From positions 1,116,001 to 1,180,000 of the forward strand of contig BLSF01000002.1 in assembly GCA_012862575.1 (NCBI GenBank): a stretch of DNA of 64,000 nt, in the 5' to 3' direction. Each line of letters starts with the position of its first letter. Within the stretch, counting starts at the first letter, position 1. This document shows positions 9,675 to 19,584 of the stretch, piece after piece. Under the pieces are notes generated by a model. It did no database searches, was not told the origin of the DNA, and worked only from the letters and a program-made list of their open reading frames with translations. Made by a program: the position numbers and the translations under genes. Origin of the DNA: Parietichytrium sp. I65-24A (lineage: Eukaryota; Sar; Bigyra; Thraustochytrida; Thraustochytriidae).

Positions 9675-11213
9675 ATGCTGACCAAAGTGGCAGTAGCGGC
9701 GCTGACCTTCGCGGGGCTGCTGAGCTCGGCGATAGGTGAACAGGTCACCGGATATTATAAAGGAACAGAAAGCTGGATTTTTCTGGGCAAGTTCGACTAC
9801 GCGAAAGGAGATGGACTCCTCACCGCGACCTTGGTTTATCCGAAACAGACACACCTCACTCTCGCGGCGTATTTGCTGGAGGGCGATAAGCGCATGCTGA
9901 CAGAATTTGAGCGCTGGAAGTCGATATACGGCGGGTCGCTTACTTGCGAGGAAAGGCTTCGCGAGTCGGACTTTTTGATCACGATCGCAAGTGACAGTGG
10001 CGGGAACGTGCAAGTGAAAGATGTGGCCGGAACCGACATGAGGCTTGCCACAATTTACTTTGAAGTGGAGACATCTCGAGCCCGGTGGTTGTTTCTTGCG
10101 GCAGGATCGTGTAACCTCGGGTGCACCACAAATTATTGCAGCTCCCCGATGGAGCTCAATTACATGGTGAATTTTACAAGCGGCACGAGCTGGAATTTTC
10201 ACTTGGGCTTTCAGGATCGCGCCAAATTCAAGGTTTATGTCACCTTTACTCTCTGCTATGTCGTTCTGATGGGCCTCGTCGCGCGAGCCGTTCAGGCGCT
10301 CGTTGCACAGCGCAAATACCACGCCACGGTACACTTGTTAGTTGTTTCTGTCGTGATTGCCCCACTGGCGCTGACGTGCTCCATTGTGGACATTCTTTTT
10401 CGTGCCGTAACGGGGTCCCCTGTCGGGGAAGTTGCCTTGTTTGCCCAAGTGTTGTGGGCGCTGTCGGACTGGATTCTCATTCTGCTTGCGATCCTGTTGG
10501 CGAAAGGCTGGACGATTACCATTCGCAAGGTCAGCGCACAGGGCCGTATGCGTATCGCCGCGTACATGATATTCACATCCCTGCTTTCTTGTGTGTGCAT
10601 CATGTACTACGCTTATGCGGTGCCAAAGGAAGACATGAGCTACATGTACGACACAGGCGTGGGATATTTCCTGATGTGCCTGAGAGTCCTGGTGTTTGTC
10701 TATTTCATTCGAAGTGTCCGCCTAAACCTTTACAAACATCACAGCAAGAAAGGCTTTTACCGGAAGCTAAGCGTGGTTTTGGGCTTTTGGCTTCTTTCCA
10801 TGCCGTTTATGGTCCTCGCCAATAGGCTCATCGTGGAGAGTTACCGAGACCTCTTCATCGCCATCGTCTCGGTTGCAGCCACATTCACCGTCCATTTGGT
10901 TCTCGTGCTCCTCTACGATCCTGCGGGATACTTTTCTTCGAGCTTCCCATTTCATGTCACAGTCACAATGATGGCACTCCGCAAGGGCCAAGCGCACGAC
11001 GAAAGGGGCGAGCCCATGAGGAAGGCCGGCCAAATGAACCAGACTATCGGAAACTCTTTGCAGCTCTTTGCGCGTCACACCTACGACCTAATCCGGTTCC
11101 TGGACGAAGTGGACCCGGACGCAAATGAACTCGTGGAGAACGACGAAGACCTCCCAGAGGAGCCAAGGAGACCTACCCTGACCAATAATTGGACAGGGCT
11201 CAGCTTCGGCTGA
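9675..11213 (+). CDS. GPR180/TMEM145-like seven-transmembrane protein (GOST-type)
   Basis: This 512-residue protein begins with a signal peptide (residues ~1-20, LTKVAVAALTFAGLLSSAIG). A Cys-containing lumenal domain of about 165 residues follows, with cysteines near GSLTCEER, AGSCNLGCT and NYCSS. Seven hydrophobic segments then run between residues ~188 and 425, and a charged cytosolic tail closes the protein. The strongest family signature is the ILLAKGWTI segment, together with the late YDPAGYFSSSFPFHVT, which match the intimal-thickness-related receptor family (GPR180, TMEM145; Pfam GpcrRhopsn4). These belong to the wider GOST group of Golgi or surface proteins with an extracellular GOLD-like domain; function in protists is unknown. 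The ATG at 9675 is chosen because it starts the signal peptide; the open frame upstream has none. Confidence 0.82.
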   Translation: MLTKVAVAALTFAGLLSSAIGEQVTGYYKGTESWIFLGKFDYAKGDGLLTATLVYPKQTHLTLAAYLLEGDKRMLTEFERWKSIYGGSLTCEERLRESDFLITIASDSGGNVQVKDVAGTDMRLATIYFEVETSRARWLFLAAGSCNLGCTTNYCSSPMELNYMVNFTSGTSWNFHLGFQDRAKFKVYVTFTLCYVVLMGLVARAVQALVAQRKYHATVHLLVVSVVIAPLALTCSIVDILFRAVTGSPVGEVALFAQVLWALSDWILILLAILLAKGWTITIRKVSAQGRMRIAAYMIFTSLLSCVCIMYYAYAVPKEDMSYMYDTGVGYFLMCLRVLVFVYFIRSVRLNLYKHHSKKGFYRKLSVVLGFWLLSMPFMVLANRLIVESYRDLFIAIVSVAATFTVHLVLVLLYDPAGYFSSSFPFHVTVTMMALRKGQAHDERGEPMRKAGQMNQTIGNSLQLFARHTYDLIRFLDEVDPDANELVENDEDLPEEPRRPTLTNNWTGLSFG

Positions 11214-12701
11214 GTGCGTCACGTCTCGTCATCCTAATCTGATTCTGATCGTCCACTCAGTCCACTCTGTCCCTGACTCCCGTCTCGACACGCAGTCGAT
11301 TAATTAAAAACTTCAGATAATACCTCGATGTCCTAGTTGCTTTCTTCACCACCGTGACCGACAGCCGAGCTCTCTTCTCGCTCTTCCGATCCAAGCAGGG
11401 CTTGGTTCTCTCTGCCCATCATGATATATCTTATCATCCACCACTAAATACTCGTCTCAGTTTCAGGATCCTGGTACTGACAGTGAGTGTACTGTCGTAG
11501 GTCTATTATTTTGGACCCAACACTTGACTTTCGTTCGCTTCCGCCGTCGACCCATCATCCAACCAACTCATGACGCGGCAACTAACAGTGATTGGTGTAA
11601 GTTTGAAACTAGAACTCGTTCCAAGGTGATTACAATCTTGTCCAGGATCTTCGTTTTCACCATCAATCTCGATCAACCAAAATTATTTCAGTCAGTTCAG
11701 TTTTGATTTCGATTGATTGATTTACAGTGAAGAGACGCCCAGCATCACCCAGCTCTTGGATCTTTCCGAATCCTGAGTGTGGTCCCGACTGCATTTACAG
11801 TAGTGTACTATGGCACTGGTAGCAAGCTGTCCTAGTACTCAGTTGCAAAAGATCGGCCAGTGTCAGAGATTTTCTCAGAGATTTTCTCCTTCCACAAGCA
11901 GCTCCAAGCATAGTAAGCAACCTACGCATCATCTGGCAACGACGTCGTTGGGAGTCGCCTGGTCGCCAGTAGAGAGTCCCAGCCTGCCCCTCACGCAGAA
12001 ATATATCCGTTTCGTAATAGCGCGAACTACTATGCTCCGGTACATGGCTGTTTGCGCACTCCTCGTGGGGGGCACCATAGCAGGTTTTGCGCATTTCAAT
12101 CCTCAGGAGCTGAATTAGCTTCCTGGTAGCAGTAGACACAGCCTTGTTAGTCAAGGTGCTGGTGCAAGGAGTTTCATGTCAGCAAACCTGGTCCATTCCT
12201 TGTTTCTTCAAAAGTCTTTTTCAAAGGTTTGGTATGAATGGCACCTTCGTGCGTCCTCAGACTCCGTAGTTACAACCCACTAGGGTTAGCTCAACTCATA
12301 GGTGCTATACCTGCCTACTTACCCCAAACGTAGCATACAATAAGAGCAGAAGCAGTGTGTGAAAAAGTAATTCTGTTCTGAATTCTGACTCGGACTCTCT
12401 GACAACAACGTTCTGATTTCGCATTCAAAATCAAATAATTCAAAACACGTGATTCAAAACAGATGTTTTTCAGTTGTGATGGCCTCGACTTCTGTCTCTA
12501 ACCTTGTTCGGTTCCAGCAAAGCAAACCGATTGAATTACTGAGTGGCAGGCACTACACAGGAGTACCGGTTCCGAGCAGCAGAAAACACGAAGGAGGAAG
12601 ACGTCGCATGAAATTCGTCCAGTACTAGCCGGCTCTTAAGAGTGCTTCCCTAATGCTACCTACTTTGCTGGGTACCACCACACCCGCTCAGCTTAGTCTT
12701 C

Positions 12702-12718
12702 GGTACTGTGGTAGTACC
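12702..12718. repeat. GTAC-type inverted repeat
   Basis: Arms ggtact and agtacc are separated by 5 nt. It is one of several GTAC-centred dyads in noncoding parts of the window. Confidence 0.8.
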
Positions 12719-13108
12719 CTCGTCTTGGGGTTGCTTGTCGGAAATGAAGTAATTCAGCTCAGTAATGTGTGCTATCTAGCCATCATGTGTGGGAAGGTGG
12801 GTACCGAGTACTATTCCTGCCAGTGCTAGGGTACAGCACTACCCCACCGCCTAGCTCATTTAGTTATCCAGAGCGATCCACACGTGACTGACTACGACTG
12901 GCGCGAAGCTTTAGTAAGATCACGTGGGCCTTACCTAATTGGCACAGTACCAGTCACCGAGTGCAGAGTGTAGAGTGTGCTAACCGGCTTGTGCGCTAGC
13001 CTATGAGCTCCTAAGAACAGTTACAAACAAACTTCCGTGTTTCATTTTTCCAGCCAGAGTGTGTCAGAGTTGGAGAAGAAGCCAGACGTGTGAGTCGCAT
13101 GTGAGTAA

Positions 13109-13123
13109 CAGAGAGAGAGAGAG
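13109..13123. repeat. GA tract
   Basis: Short uninterrupted GA dinucleotide run inside the gene-poor stretch. Confidence 0.85.
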
Positions 13124-13355
13124 TTTTCAGAATAAATTCAGAATTCAGCTTTCAGTGTCTTTCCTAAAGTGAGGCCCCAATTCCGACATCTTCAGACGAC
13201 AGAGTACAAAAGTAGCACAGATAGCAGAGCGTTAGTCGAGCGGTTACCACACAGAAGTCAAAAAGTCGAAGCTAATCAGTAACTTACCCTCGCAGCGTCT
13301 GAGGAAGGCGGCCTAGGGATGCCTAAAGGACCAAGTAGGAGGACGGGCAGGTGAG

Positions 13356-13409
13356 GTCAAGGAGTCGTAGGAGTGTAAGGAGTGTGAGGAGAGTGAGGAG
13401 GGCAAGGAG
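13356..13409. repeat. Degenerate 9-bp minisatellite, 6 units
   Basis: Six units share the pattern NNNNaggag (for example gtcaaggag, tgtgaggag, agtgaggag), each in exact 9-bp register, about 600-655 bp upstream of the small gene at 14012. Confidence 0.8.
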
Positions 13410-13743
13410 GCAAAACACATCCAAAAGCAGACTAAGCAGACGCAAGAAGCGCAAACTGAAAAGACGGAGTGCGTAGTGCGCTTTCGCACGGTTGAGCAGA
13501 TTGGACAGGCTGGAAAGTTGAACTCACAGTCAGGCGGTGGAGGAGTCGAAAGTGCGGATTGGCTACTGATTTAAAGTTGCTGCTGCTGCTGCTGTCGGTG
13601 GAGGACAGGCGTTAGGCAAGGGTGACTCAGTCCTTTGGGTCAGTCCCTGTCTGCACTGTCTGCACTTTTAGAAGCAAAGAGAGTCGGGAAACGACCCCTA
13701 GATTGGTTGATCGATCGGAGACAGAGGACGCTGCAGGTTGGAG

Positions 13744-13760
13744 TGTACTGGACCAGTACA
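13744..13760. repeat. Near-perfect GTAC palindrome
   Basis: Arms tgtactgg and ccagtaca (8 bp each, perfect complement) flank a single central base. Confidence 0.85.
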
Positions 13761-14011
13761 GATACTTGCTGGTTCCCGAGTCGAATTGTGACCCCCACAC
13801 CGCGCCCCGTAGTCAAATTCTGACTCTCGGTTTCGTGTTGTTGTGGAAAGTGGCAAAACGTCCACGCACTTACACACGACTTCTTTTCTGCGGTTTACCA
13901 GCAGGCTCCCTGAGCGAGTTTGTGTGCTTAAAGAGAGGTTGCTCGCTAAACAGTGACGTAGGCACAATACGTTCCACATCTCGCTGACAATCGAAAAAAA
14001 AAACGCTGTGC

Positions 14012-14461
14012 ATGACCCCAGGCAGACCCATATCTCCTTCACCTTTGCAAGAAGGCACACACGCGGCAAGTGAGGTGACGAACGGAGACACCTGTGCTTT
14101 GCATTGCCTGGTAGACCACCAGGTGAGGAATGACAGAGTGTTTGAACAGGCGGTAAGAGCGATGATTTGCCTGAGACTCGAGGACGAGCGCGCAGGGCTC
14201 TTAATTCAAAATGACTTCAGCCGGCGGGTGTCAATATTGCACCGCAAGACCAACGGAGATGCTCTTGTACACGACGGCAGCCGTATTATGATGGTTCCTG
14301 CTAATTGCGTGAAGAACAAGGAGGAGGCCCACAGGATGGACGAGGTTGATGGGCAACTTCGCTTCACGCTTGTGAAGGCCATTTACGACAAGTGGGAGTC
14401 GGGCGAGCTAGACGTGCACTTTGTGCGCGAGCAGTGCGCCAAGATCGGCCTGAGCTACTAA
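14012..14461 (+). CDS. Small hypothetical protein
   Basis: The frame encodes 149 residues from an ATG preceded by an A-rich run. The last ~100 residues look like a real protein: alternating hydrophobic and charged positions, a segment with RRVSILHRKTNGDALVHDG, and an amphipathic C-terminal helix (FTLVKAIYDKWESGELDVHF). There is no signal peptide or membrane segment. I do not recognise a family. The first ~20 residues are Pro/Ser-rich and may not be translated; the next ATG candidates lie well inside. It is convergent with the 6-phosphogluconolactonase gene, 440 bp away. It could be a complete small gene or the last exon of a gene whose earlier exons lie in the gene-poor stretch upstream. Confidence 0.45.
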   Translation: MTPGRPISPSPLQEGTHAASEVTNGDTCALHCLVDHQVRNDRVFEQAVRAMICLRLEDERAGLLIQNDFSRRVSILHRKTNGDALVHDGSRIMMVPANCVKNKEEAHRMDEVDGQLRFTLVKAIYDKWESGELDVHFVREQCAKIGLSY

Positions 14462-14901
14462 CTTTTCCTTTCTGGCCCGAGGAAATCGTGTGCAGAATGA
14501 CTTTTGCAGCGCGTGTAATGACTTATTTATGTGCAATCTTTTGGCCTTGCTTTGGGTGCAACGGCAAAAGAGCGACTCTTTTTTTTTAACCTTTTATAAA
14601 AGTTCCTGCTCGTCCCGCGCGGCGGTTCACAGCAGGAATTGCATGAATGGAACTCGTACCTTTTATTTTCTTTTTCTTCCTTCCCTACATTTGTCACACA
14701 ATAGATGGTGCATGCACGATGACGACACATATGGTACCGTGTAAATCGCAAGGACAATTCCAAGGACCATGCGGGAACGAGAAACAACAAGGAAAGACGG
14801 CCCAAAAGAATATACTTCAAATTTGTCAAACTTCGAGAAGCCGCAGAAGTGCAGCGTGGGCTGTGTTTGCATAATGCAACGATCTATGGGGTACAGGGAG
14901 A
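14462..14901. other. Convergent 3' spacer
   Basis: This 440-bp spacer lies between the 3' ends of the small hypothetical gene and 6-phosphogluconolactonase. It has T-rich runs (around 14579-14588 and 14660-14690) compatible with 3' processing signals, and no coding sequence. Confidence 0.45.
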
Positions 14902-15768
14902 TTAGATCTTGGAGGCGGCTTCCTTGTCCAAAAACCAGATCAGCTTGCCAGTGTGAGGCCGCACTCGAGCTGCAGGCAAAGCTTTCTCGCCAAGATTCTG
15001 CACTTGCTCAGTGGAGAGACCCGCGGTGATAGGAATCATATCTTCCTTGCTCTTTCCGGCTGCGAGAAAAAACACATTGGCGGCTTCGTTCAAGACAGGA
15101 AATGTAAGAGTGATCCGCTCTGGAGGTGGCTTTGGAGAGTCCTTAATCGGGGAAACCCAGGCATCCATCTCGTCGAGCAAAGGGTGGTCAGGGAACAGCG
15201 AGCAGGTGTGCCCGTCCGGCCCCATACCCAGCATGACCAAGTCAAATCGTGGTTTCTCGCCGCTCTCATGCGAGACGCCGGTCACTTCTTCGATCTTCTT
15301 CTGGTACAGGGCCGCAGCCTCCTCGACTGGAACCGAGATATCAATCCCATACACCTGCTCATCAAGAACGCCGGGAATCTTGTCAAGAAACTCTTTCCTG
15401 CACGCGAGCAGGTTGCTGTCAGGGTGGTCATGGGCTACATATCTCTCGTCTGCAAAGAAGATGTGCCACTTGCTGAAGTCGATCTGGCTGGCATACTTGA
15501 GCAGGCCTTGCGCCAGCAGCGTGGGCAGCGACCCTCCGGACAGCGCAATCAAAAACTTGCCGCGCTTCTCGCTCTCCTTGAACGCGGCCAGAACTGCCTG
15601 GCCCACCGCGTCACTGAGCTCGTCCTTGCCGTCGAACACGGCCAACTTTGGCTCTCCCATCACGACACCGTCAAATACGCAAAGCTCTTCCGTCTCCTCT
15701 CCTGCTGCGAATGGGTTCTTGCACCACCAGCTCAACATGCTCAGCGCCGCACTCTTCCACGCTCGCAT
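14902..15768 (-). CDS. PGLS: 6-phosphogluconolactonase
   Basis: This 288-residue protein has the full set of 6-phosphogluconolactonase motifs: SGGS at residues 77-80, the FADERYV strand at ~105-111 followed by HPDSN, and GPDGHTCSLFP at 183-193. It hydrolyses 6-phosphogluconolactone to 6-phosphogluconate, the second step of the oxidative pentose phosphate pathway that supplies NADPH. The lactonase domain begins near residue 39. The ~36 preceding residues (a WKSAALSMLSWWCKN stretch) could be a weak targeting peptide, or translation may start at the internal Met at residue 38, giving a cytosolic form. The ATG at 15768 is the first in frame. It is divergent from the glycosyltransferase gene across a 1.3-kb spacer. 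Confidence 0.93.
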   Translation of the reverse strand: MRAWKSAALSMLSWWCKNPFAAGEETEELCVFDGVVMGEPKLAVFDGKDELSDAVGQAVLAAFKESEKRGKFLIALSGGSLPTLLAQGLLKYASQIDFSKWHIFFADERYVAHDHPDSNLLACRKEFLDKIPGVLDEQVYGIDISVPVEEAAALYQKKIEEVTGVSHESGEKPRFDLVMLGMGPDGHTCSLFPDHPLLDEMDAWVSPIKDSPKPPPERITLTFPVLNEAANVFFLAAGKSKEDMIPITAGLSTEQVQNLGEKALPAARVRPHTGKLIWFLDKEAASKI

Positions 15769-16834
15769 CGCCACTTTTCAATAGTACGCTAGCACCCCAC
15801 CGCCTCTCAGACTGTCCCCAGCCTCACCGCCAAAACTATCTAAACTTCTAAATTTCTTCATTCTTCACCGACTTCTACCGTAGTCGCTACTTGCCCGAGC
15901 GGGAGCTTACTGCACACTTCCTATTCTGCCACCTTCATTCAGTGAACACGTCATGTAATAGTTGGCGCAAGCCCAGCATTGACCATTGAGTGAATTGAGT
16001 GACATGCATATGTCAGTGCCCGGAACTTGCTGCTGTTGGTTGAATGTTGGTTTGATTTGGCCAAGATGAGGGAAAGTGGATCCAAGTGAAGAGGAAGAAT
16101 TGATGCGGCGCACAGAGGCCCTTCCGCGCGAACATGAGCTAACAAGAGTAAGAATGGATCGAGGTTTTCGGCGCTGTGGGTGATGGCTGTGCCCATTTAC
16201 AGCTCGCAAGTCTCGCAAGTCCCGGGTTCACAGCCAGGCACAGCGATTTGCGATTTCGGGCAAGAGCTCTTGGTGGCACTGAAGAACAGACCTTGCGCGA
16301 TGGGAAACCCGCCCCCGCAAGACCGAGAGCCGCGTTGCGCGAAGCCCAATCACAATCGCGTCCAAAAGAGAACTCGAGATTGTCAACGGGTACTCGCACC
16401 GAGCTGTCCGACCCGAGGAAAGTGACACACCAAGTCTCCGCTCTTTCTTTCAAGTTCCGCAACGACGCCATGGACTCTCGCTGAGCTGGGTCCTTTTACT
16501 CTACCCAATTCCCGGTCCTCCTTGCTTGCGCCAAGATTCCTCCCGCGATAACGAATGGCAGGAACTGCGCAACAGCTCTCGCGCATCTCAACAGGTCCCG
16601 TGTACAGTCAGTAAATTCAAGTTGACAGTTTTTCCAAAAAACAGTTCTCGTTTCTTGTTTCCCATGTTTTTCTCAACTTCCATCTGCCATCATCAGCAAC
16701 GAACTCTTACTGCTACACGCGACGGTATGACGAGGATGACGACGGTGGACAAGTATGAGCAAGTATGGGCAAGTAAGGGCACAGCAGAAGGGTAACGGGA
16801 CACAAGACACGGGAGACGGGAGACGGGAGGAGGG

Positions 16835-16854
16835 GTACTCAGTACTGTCAGTAC
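16835..16854. repeat. Overlapping pair of GTAC dyads
   Basis: Gtact-c-agtac at 16835-16845 overlaps gtactg-t-cagtac at 16842-16854; both have perfect arms around a single central base. Confidence 0.85.
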
Positions 16855-17015
16855 ACTTTGGCTCGCACGACTTTCTCGCGCAGCCACGAATAGCCACGGC
16901 GGCCATCGTTTTAGTGGGGCTTTGGCTGTTCCCGTGGCGCAGATTAACGGCAAGTGTGGGAAAGTGAGACCGGAGCGGTACTGTTTAGGTGCAGTGCTCC
17001 CGCGCAGACACGGAC

Positions 17016-17022
17016 TATATAT
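17016..17022 (+). promoter_or_regulatory. Possible TATA box
   Basis: The sequence tatatat sits 31 bp upstream of the glycosyltransferase ATG. If used, the 5' leader would be only a few bases long, so this is a weak call. Confidence 0.3.
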
Positions 17023-17052
17023 CAAAGTGAAGACGGGTAAGCTGCGACAAGG

Positions 17053-18519
17053 ATGCGATCGCGGGCAGCAATTGCGATGTGGTTGTCGCTGGCGCTGAGC
17101 TTGTGCGCGGAGTCACAGAGCCGCGACCCGGACGAGGCCGGGTGGCACGACCCAAACATCGTCTCTGTGAACGGCAAGTGGCGCAAGGTCCCCGAGGACA
17201 CGTGGGGCACGCCGCATCCACCGTTCGACAACCGCTGGCACGATCCGGGCACCACTGTGCTTGTACTCATCGCGGCGCTGCGAGAGTCGCGGCTGTCCGC
17301 GACCATTTTGAGCGCGTTTGATAACGCCGCGGACCCATCAAGGGTGCGCGTTGGCGTGGTGCAGCAGAATGCGGCCGAGGACAAGGACTGCATTGAGGAA
17401 GTGTGTGAGGCGCGGGGCAAACCGCTGCTCAAGAGTGGCGCCGGGAAGAATGTGGCGTTCAGCAACCCGAATGGGTGCGAGGAGTTCGACAAGGTGAGGG
17501 TGCACAGGATGGACGTTTCAGAGGCGGCGGGGCCAGTATACGCGCGAGGGCATCAGCCTCTGCTGGTTCGGGATGATGACTTTTGCATGCAGATCGATGC
17601 GCACACCATCTTTGGCAAGGACTGGGATGACCTCATGTTGGAGGAATGGGCCAAGACCCAGAACGAGTATGCAGTGCTGACCACTTATCCAACCAACTAC
17701 AAGGATATTGGGAAAGACTCAAATAAACACTGGGAGATGCCCCATATTTGCGGAGTGTCAATGTCACACTCCGGAACGATATCGAATCACCAGGCGGGCG
17801 CAGCAGCCAACCTCAATAAACCTTTGCTGGCACCTGTGTGGGCAGCAGGACTGTCTTTCAGCCGCTGTCACGCGGAGCGCAGGGTGCCCAACGACAAGAA
17901 TTTGAAGCAGATCTTCTCTGGGGAGGAATTCAGTCGCGGGGCTCGCTTGTGGACGCATGGATATGACTTTTACAGCATCACCAGGCCAATCATCGGCGTT
18001 TACTATGGAAGTGAGAAGGGTGGCCGAGGGCATTGGCGTTCGAACTCTGCTGAGTTTGCAGCTTCTACTAGTAGACTGAAAACTTTGCTTCGTTTTCCTG
18101 ATAGCGACCAGAGCCCTGAGGCGATTGAAAGACTCGGTGACTTCAAGCTTGGCAATGCACGATCTCTTGAGCAATATATAGAGTTTTCAGGGGTCGATCC
18201 GCCAAATCTCAAGGCAACGGATAAGTGCATAGTCAAGTACGTCCCATTTGACGACTCCGAGGTTAGAAGAGATATCCTTGAGCAGGAGAACGAACTGGCC
18301 GAGAAATACGGCTCAGTCCGGAAAGATCCTCACATCTTTGCTCCCCGGGTCATCGAGTCTGGACTTCGAGGCGAGCCTGTTTTCAAGTCGATGGAAGAAT
18401 CCTCTCAAGTTGACATCCTTTTTGTAGTCCTCTTCATGATAGTTCCCTTCTCGTGCTGCATATGGGGCGTTTCCGCTTACCAACGTTCTTCTTATGCTAA
18501 AGGTAGACGCACGCAATAG
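17053..18519 (+). CDS. GT60-like polypeptide alpha-GlcNAc-transferase (secretory)
   Basis: This 488-residue protein belongs by motif to the family that includes Dictyostelium Skp1 GlcNAc-transferase and trypanosome mucin GlcNAc-transferases (Pfam Glyco_transf_GlcNAc, CAZy GT60). The family hallmarks visible are the opening TTVLVLIAALRESRLSATI (residues ~74-92), the LVRDDDFCMQIDAH segment with the metal-binding DxH near 179-181, and GKDWDDLMLEEW. A later KQIFSGEEFSRGARLWTHGYDFY stretch is also typical. Unlike cytoplasmic Skp1 enzymes it has a signal peptide (residues 1-20) and a C-terminal membrane segment (~452-472), so the catalytic domain should face the Golgi or ER lumen. It would then initiate O-GlcNAc glycans on secreted or surface proteins, as in trypanosomes. 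The acceptor is inferred, not seen. Confidence 0.82.
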   Translation: MRSRAAIAMWLSLALSLCAESQSRDPDEAGWHDPNIVSVNGKWRKVPEDTWGTPHPPFDNRWHDPGTTVLVLIAALRESRLSATILSAFDNAADPSRVRVGVVQQNAAEDKDCIEEVCEARGKPLLKSGAGKNVAFSNPNGCEEFDKVRVHRMDVSEAAGPVYARGHQPLLVRDDDFCMQIDAHTIFGKDWDDLMLEEWAKTQNEYAVLTTYPTNYKDIGKDSNKHWEMPHICGVSMSHSGTISNHQAGAAANLNKPLLAPVWAAGLSFSRCHAERRVPNDKNLKQIFSGEEFSRGARLWTHGYDFYSITRPIIGVYYGSEKGGRGHWRSNSAEFAASTSRLKTLLRFPDSDQSPEAIERLGDFKLGNARSLEQYIEFSGVDPPNLKATDKCIVKYVPFDDSEVRRDILEQENELAEKYGSVRKDPHIFAPRVIESGLRGEPVFKSMEESSQVDILFVVLFMIVPFSCCIWGVSAYQRSSYAKGRRTQ

Positions 18520-18993
18520 TTTTCTCTGTTTGAACTGCCACACAGCTTTAAAACTTTCCTCATGTTCTTTGGTCTTGTTCGAATTTCACCTTTTTGGTTG
18601 ATACTCTCTTTCTGTTGATGTAAACTGCTTGACTTGACAGCGTTTCCCGCGTTCCCTAAATCTGGACACGTAATTATTGAGTTCCTCGAAGCGGAGATAC
18701 TAAACTTCACAGTCAGTTCAAAAAAAAATCCATCCTTTGGTCCTGGCGAGCACCTCGGTGAACTGACAGCATGATAATTTCAGGTTGGACGAAGTCAAGA
18801 AAAAAAAAGGTCGATTAAAATGAATTGCTCCAGACAAATATTCTTTTTTGGTAGTGGTTTTTTAGTATCTCATATTTCCATGCTGGAGGATAAAAAAAAT
18901 AAAGTTCGCCGGTGTTGCAGTTTGTCCTGTGGTAATGAACCATGGGCACAAGCCGGCAGAATACTTACAATCATTTATATAAAATTCGGATCA
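18520..18993. other. Convergent 3' spacer
   Basis: This 474-bp spacer lies between the 3' ends of the glycosyltransferase and the E2 gene. A-runs near 18720-18730 and 18798-18810 are the main features. No gene is seen. Confidence 0.45.
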
Positions 18994-19584
18994 TCAGCAG
19001 GCGTACTTTTTCGTAAACTTGGAGGCCTGCGAAGCAAATTCTTCCGGATTCTCTTGGAGGAGCTGCGCAATTTCTGGCTCCAATGGGCTCTCGGTGGATG
19101 GCTCCTTCAAAAGCTCGTGCAAGATGGTCAAAATCCACTTGATGTTCAAAGTGGGCTTCCACTCTGTCCTCAAGATATCAGCGCAGATCTCGCCAGAGTC
19201 TTTCTTCACGCTTGGGTGAAACACCTTGGTGGTAAAAACGACATTTGGCGGCTTGAACGGGTAATCGTCTGGAAACTTGAGGCTCAGATTGAACAACCCA
19301 CCTTCGTATGGGGTGCCTTCTGGCCCTGCAATGGATGCCTCCCACACAAACAGCTGTGGCGGGTGAGAATTAAAGGGAAAGCAAACAAAAGACACTCGTC
19401 AGTGAGAACCCTTTTTTCTCCGGCAGAAATTGGACATTGCGACACCCAAAGTCCGTCCATATCTTTTCACCACCCGCTCAGAAACCAAAACAACTCAACT
19501 TACATTATCCGTTGGCTCGGCCGACGCCCATTCCAAGTCTTCTCCCGACAACGTCTCAGCTTCTTTCTTTAGCCTCTTTGCCAT
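18994..19584 (-). CDS. Ubiquitin-conjugating enzyme E2 (two exons)
   Basis: The gene is spliced: exon 1 at 19504-19584 encodes MAKRLKKEAETL to residue 27, and exon 2 at 18994-19353 encodes residues 28-146. The 150-bp intron (19354-19503) starts with the consensus donor gtaagt and ends in cag, in phase 0. The joined product is 146 residues, the usual length of a minimal E2. The UBC fold is clear: WEASIAGPEGTPYEGG, FPDDYPFKPPNV and the active-site segment SGEICADIL with Cys84. It would accept ubiquitin from E1 and pass it to substrates with an E3. One oddity is that the HPN tripeptide preceding the active cysteine reads HPS (73-75), replacing the oxyanion-stabilising Asn. The specific E2 subfamily cannot be fixed by eye. 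Confidence 0.9.
19354..19503 (-). other. Spliceosomal intron in the E2 gene
   Basis: A 150-bp GT-AG intron with donor gtaagt (19503 downward) and acceptor ccacag (ending at 19354). Phase 0. Joining the flanking exons gives a continuous UBC domain. Confidence 0.88.

Larger units (their letters stand above)
11214..14011. other. 2.8-kb stretch without a recognisable gene
   Basis: No reading frame here looks coding; the longest are short, Ser/Thr-rich and unrelated to any family I know. The stretch contains several GTAC-centred inverted repeats (12702-12718, 13744-13760), a GA run (13109-13123), a degenerate 9-bp array (13356-13409) and a short gct run near 13575. It could hold a long 5' leader or intron of the downstream small gene, a noncoding RNA, or an extended regulatory region. 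No tRNA, snRNA or rRNA signature was found by eye. Confidence 0.5.
15769..17052. promoter_or_regulatory. Divergent promoter region, 6PGL / GT60-like
   Basis: These 1.28 kb separate two divergent genes. Short tandem duplications are visible (tcgcaagtc twice near 16206-16223; caagtatgag-type units near 16751-16780; gacggga units near 16812-16829), along with a tandem pair of GTAC dyads at 16835-16854. Small frames at 16.14-16.48 kb on both strands look like noise. A TATA-like sequence at 17016-17022 precedes the + strand gene. Confidence 0.5.

Noticed and set aside
14953-15792. Long plus-strand frames opposite 6-phosphogluconolactonase
   Set aside because: Shadows of a gene with complete family motifs; products are Arg/Ser-rich and featureless.
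16139-16484. Small overlapping frames in the 6PGL/GT60 spacer
   Set aside because: Of similar length on both strands, basic and repetitive; no coding signature.
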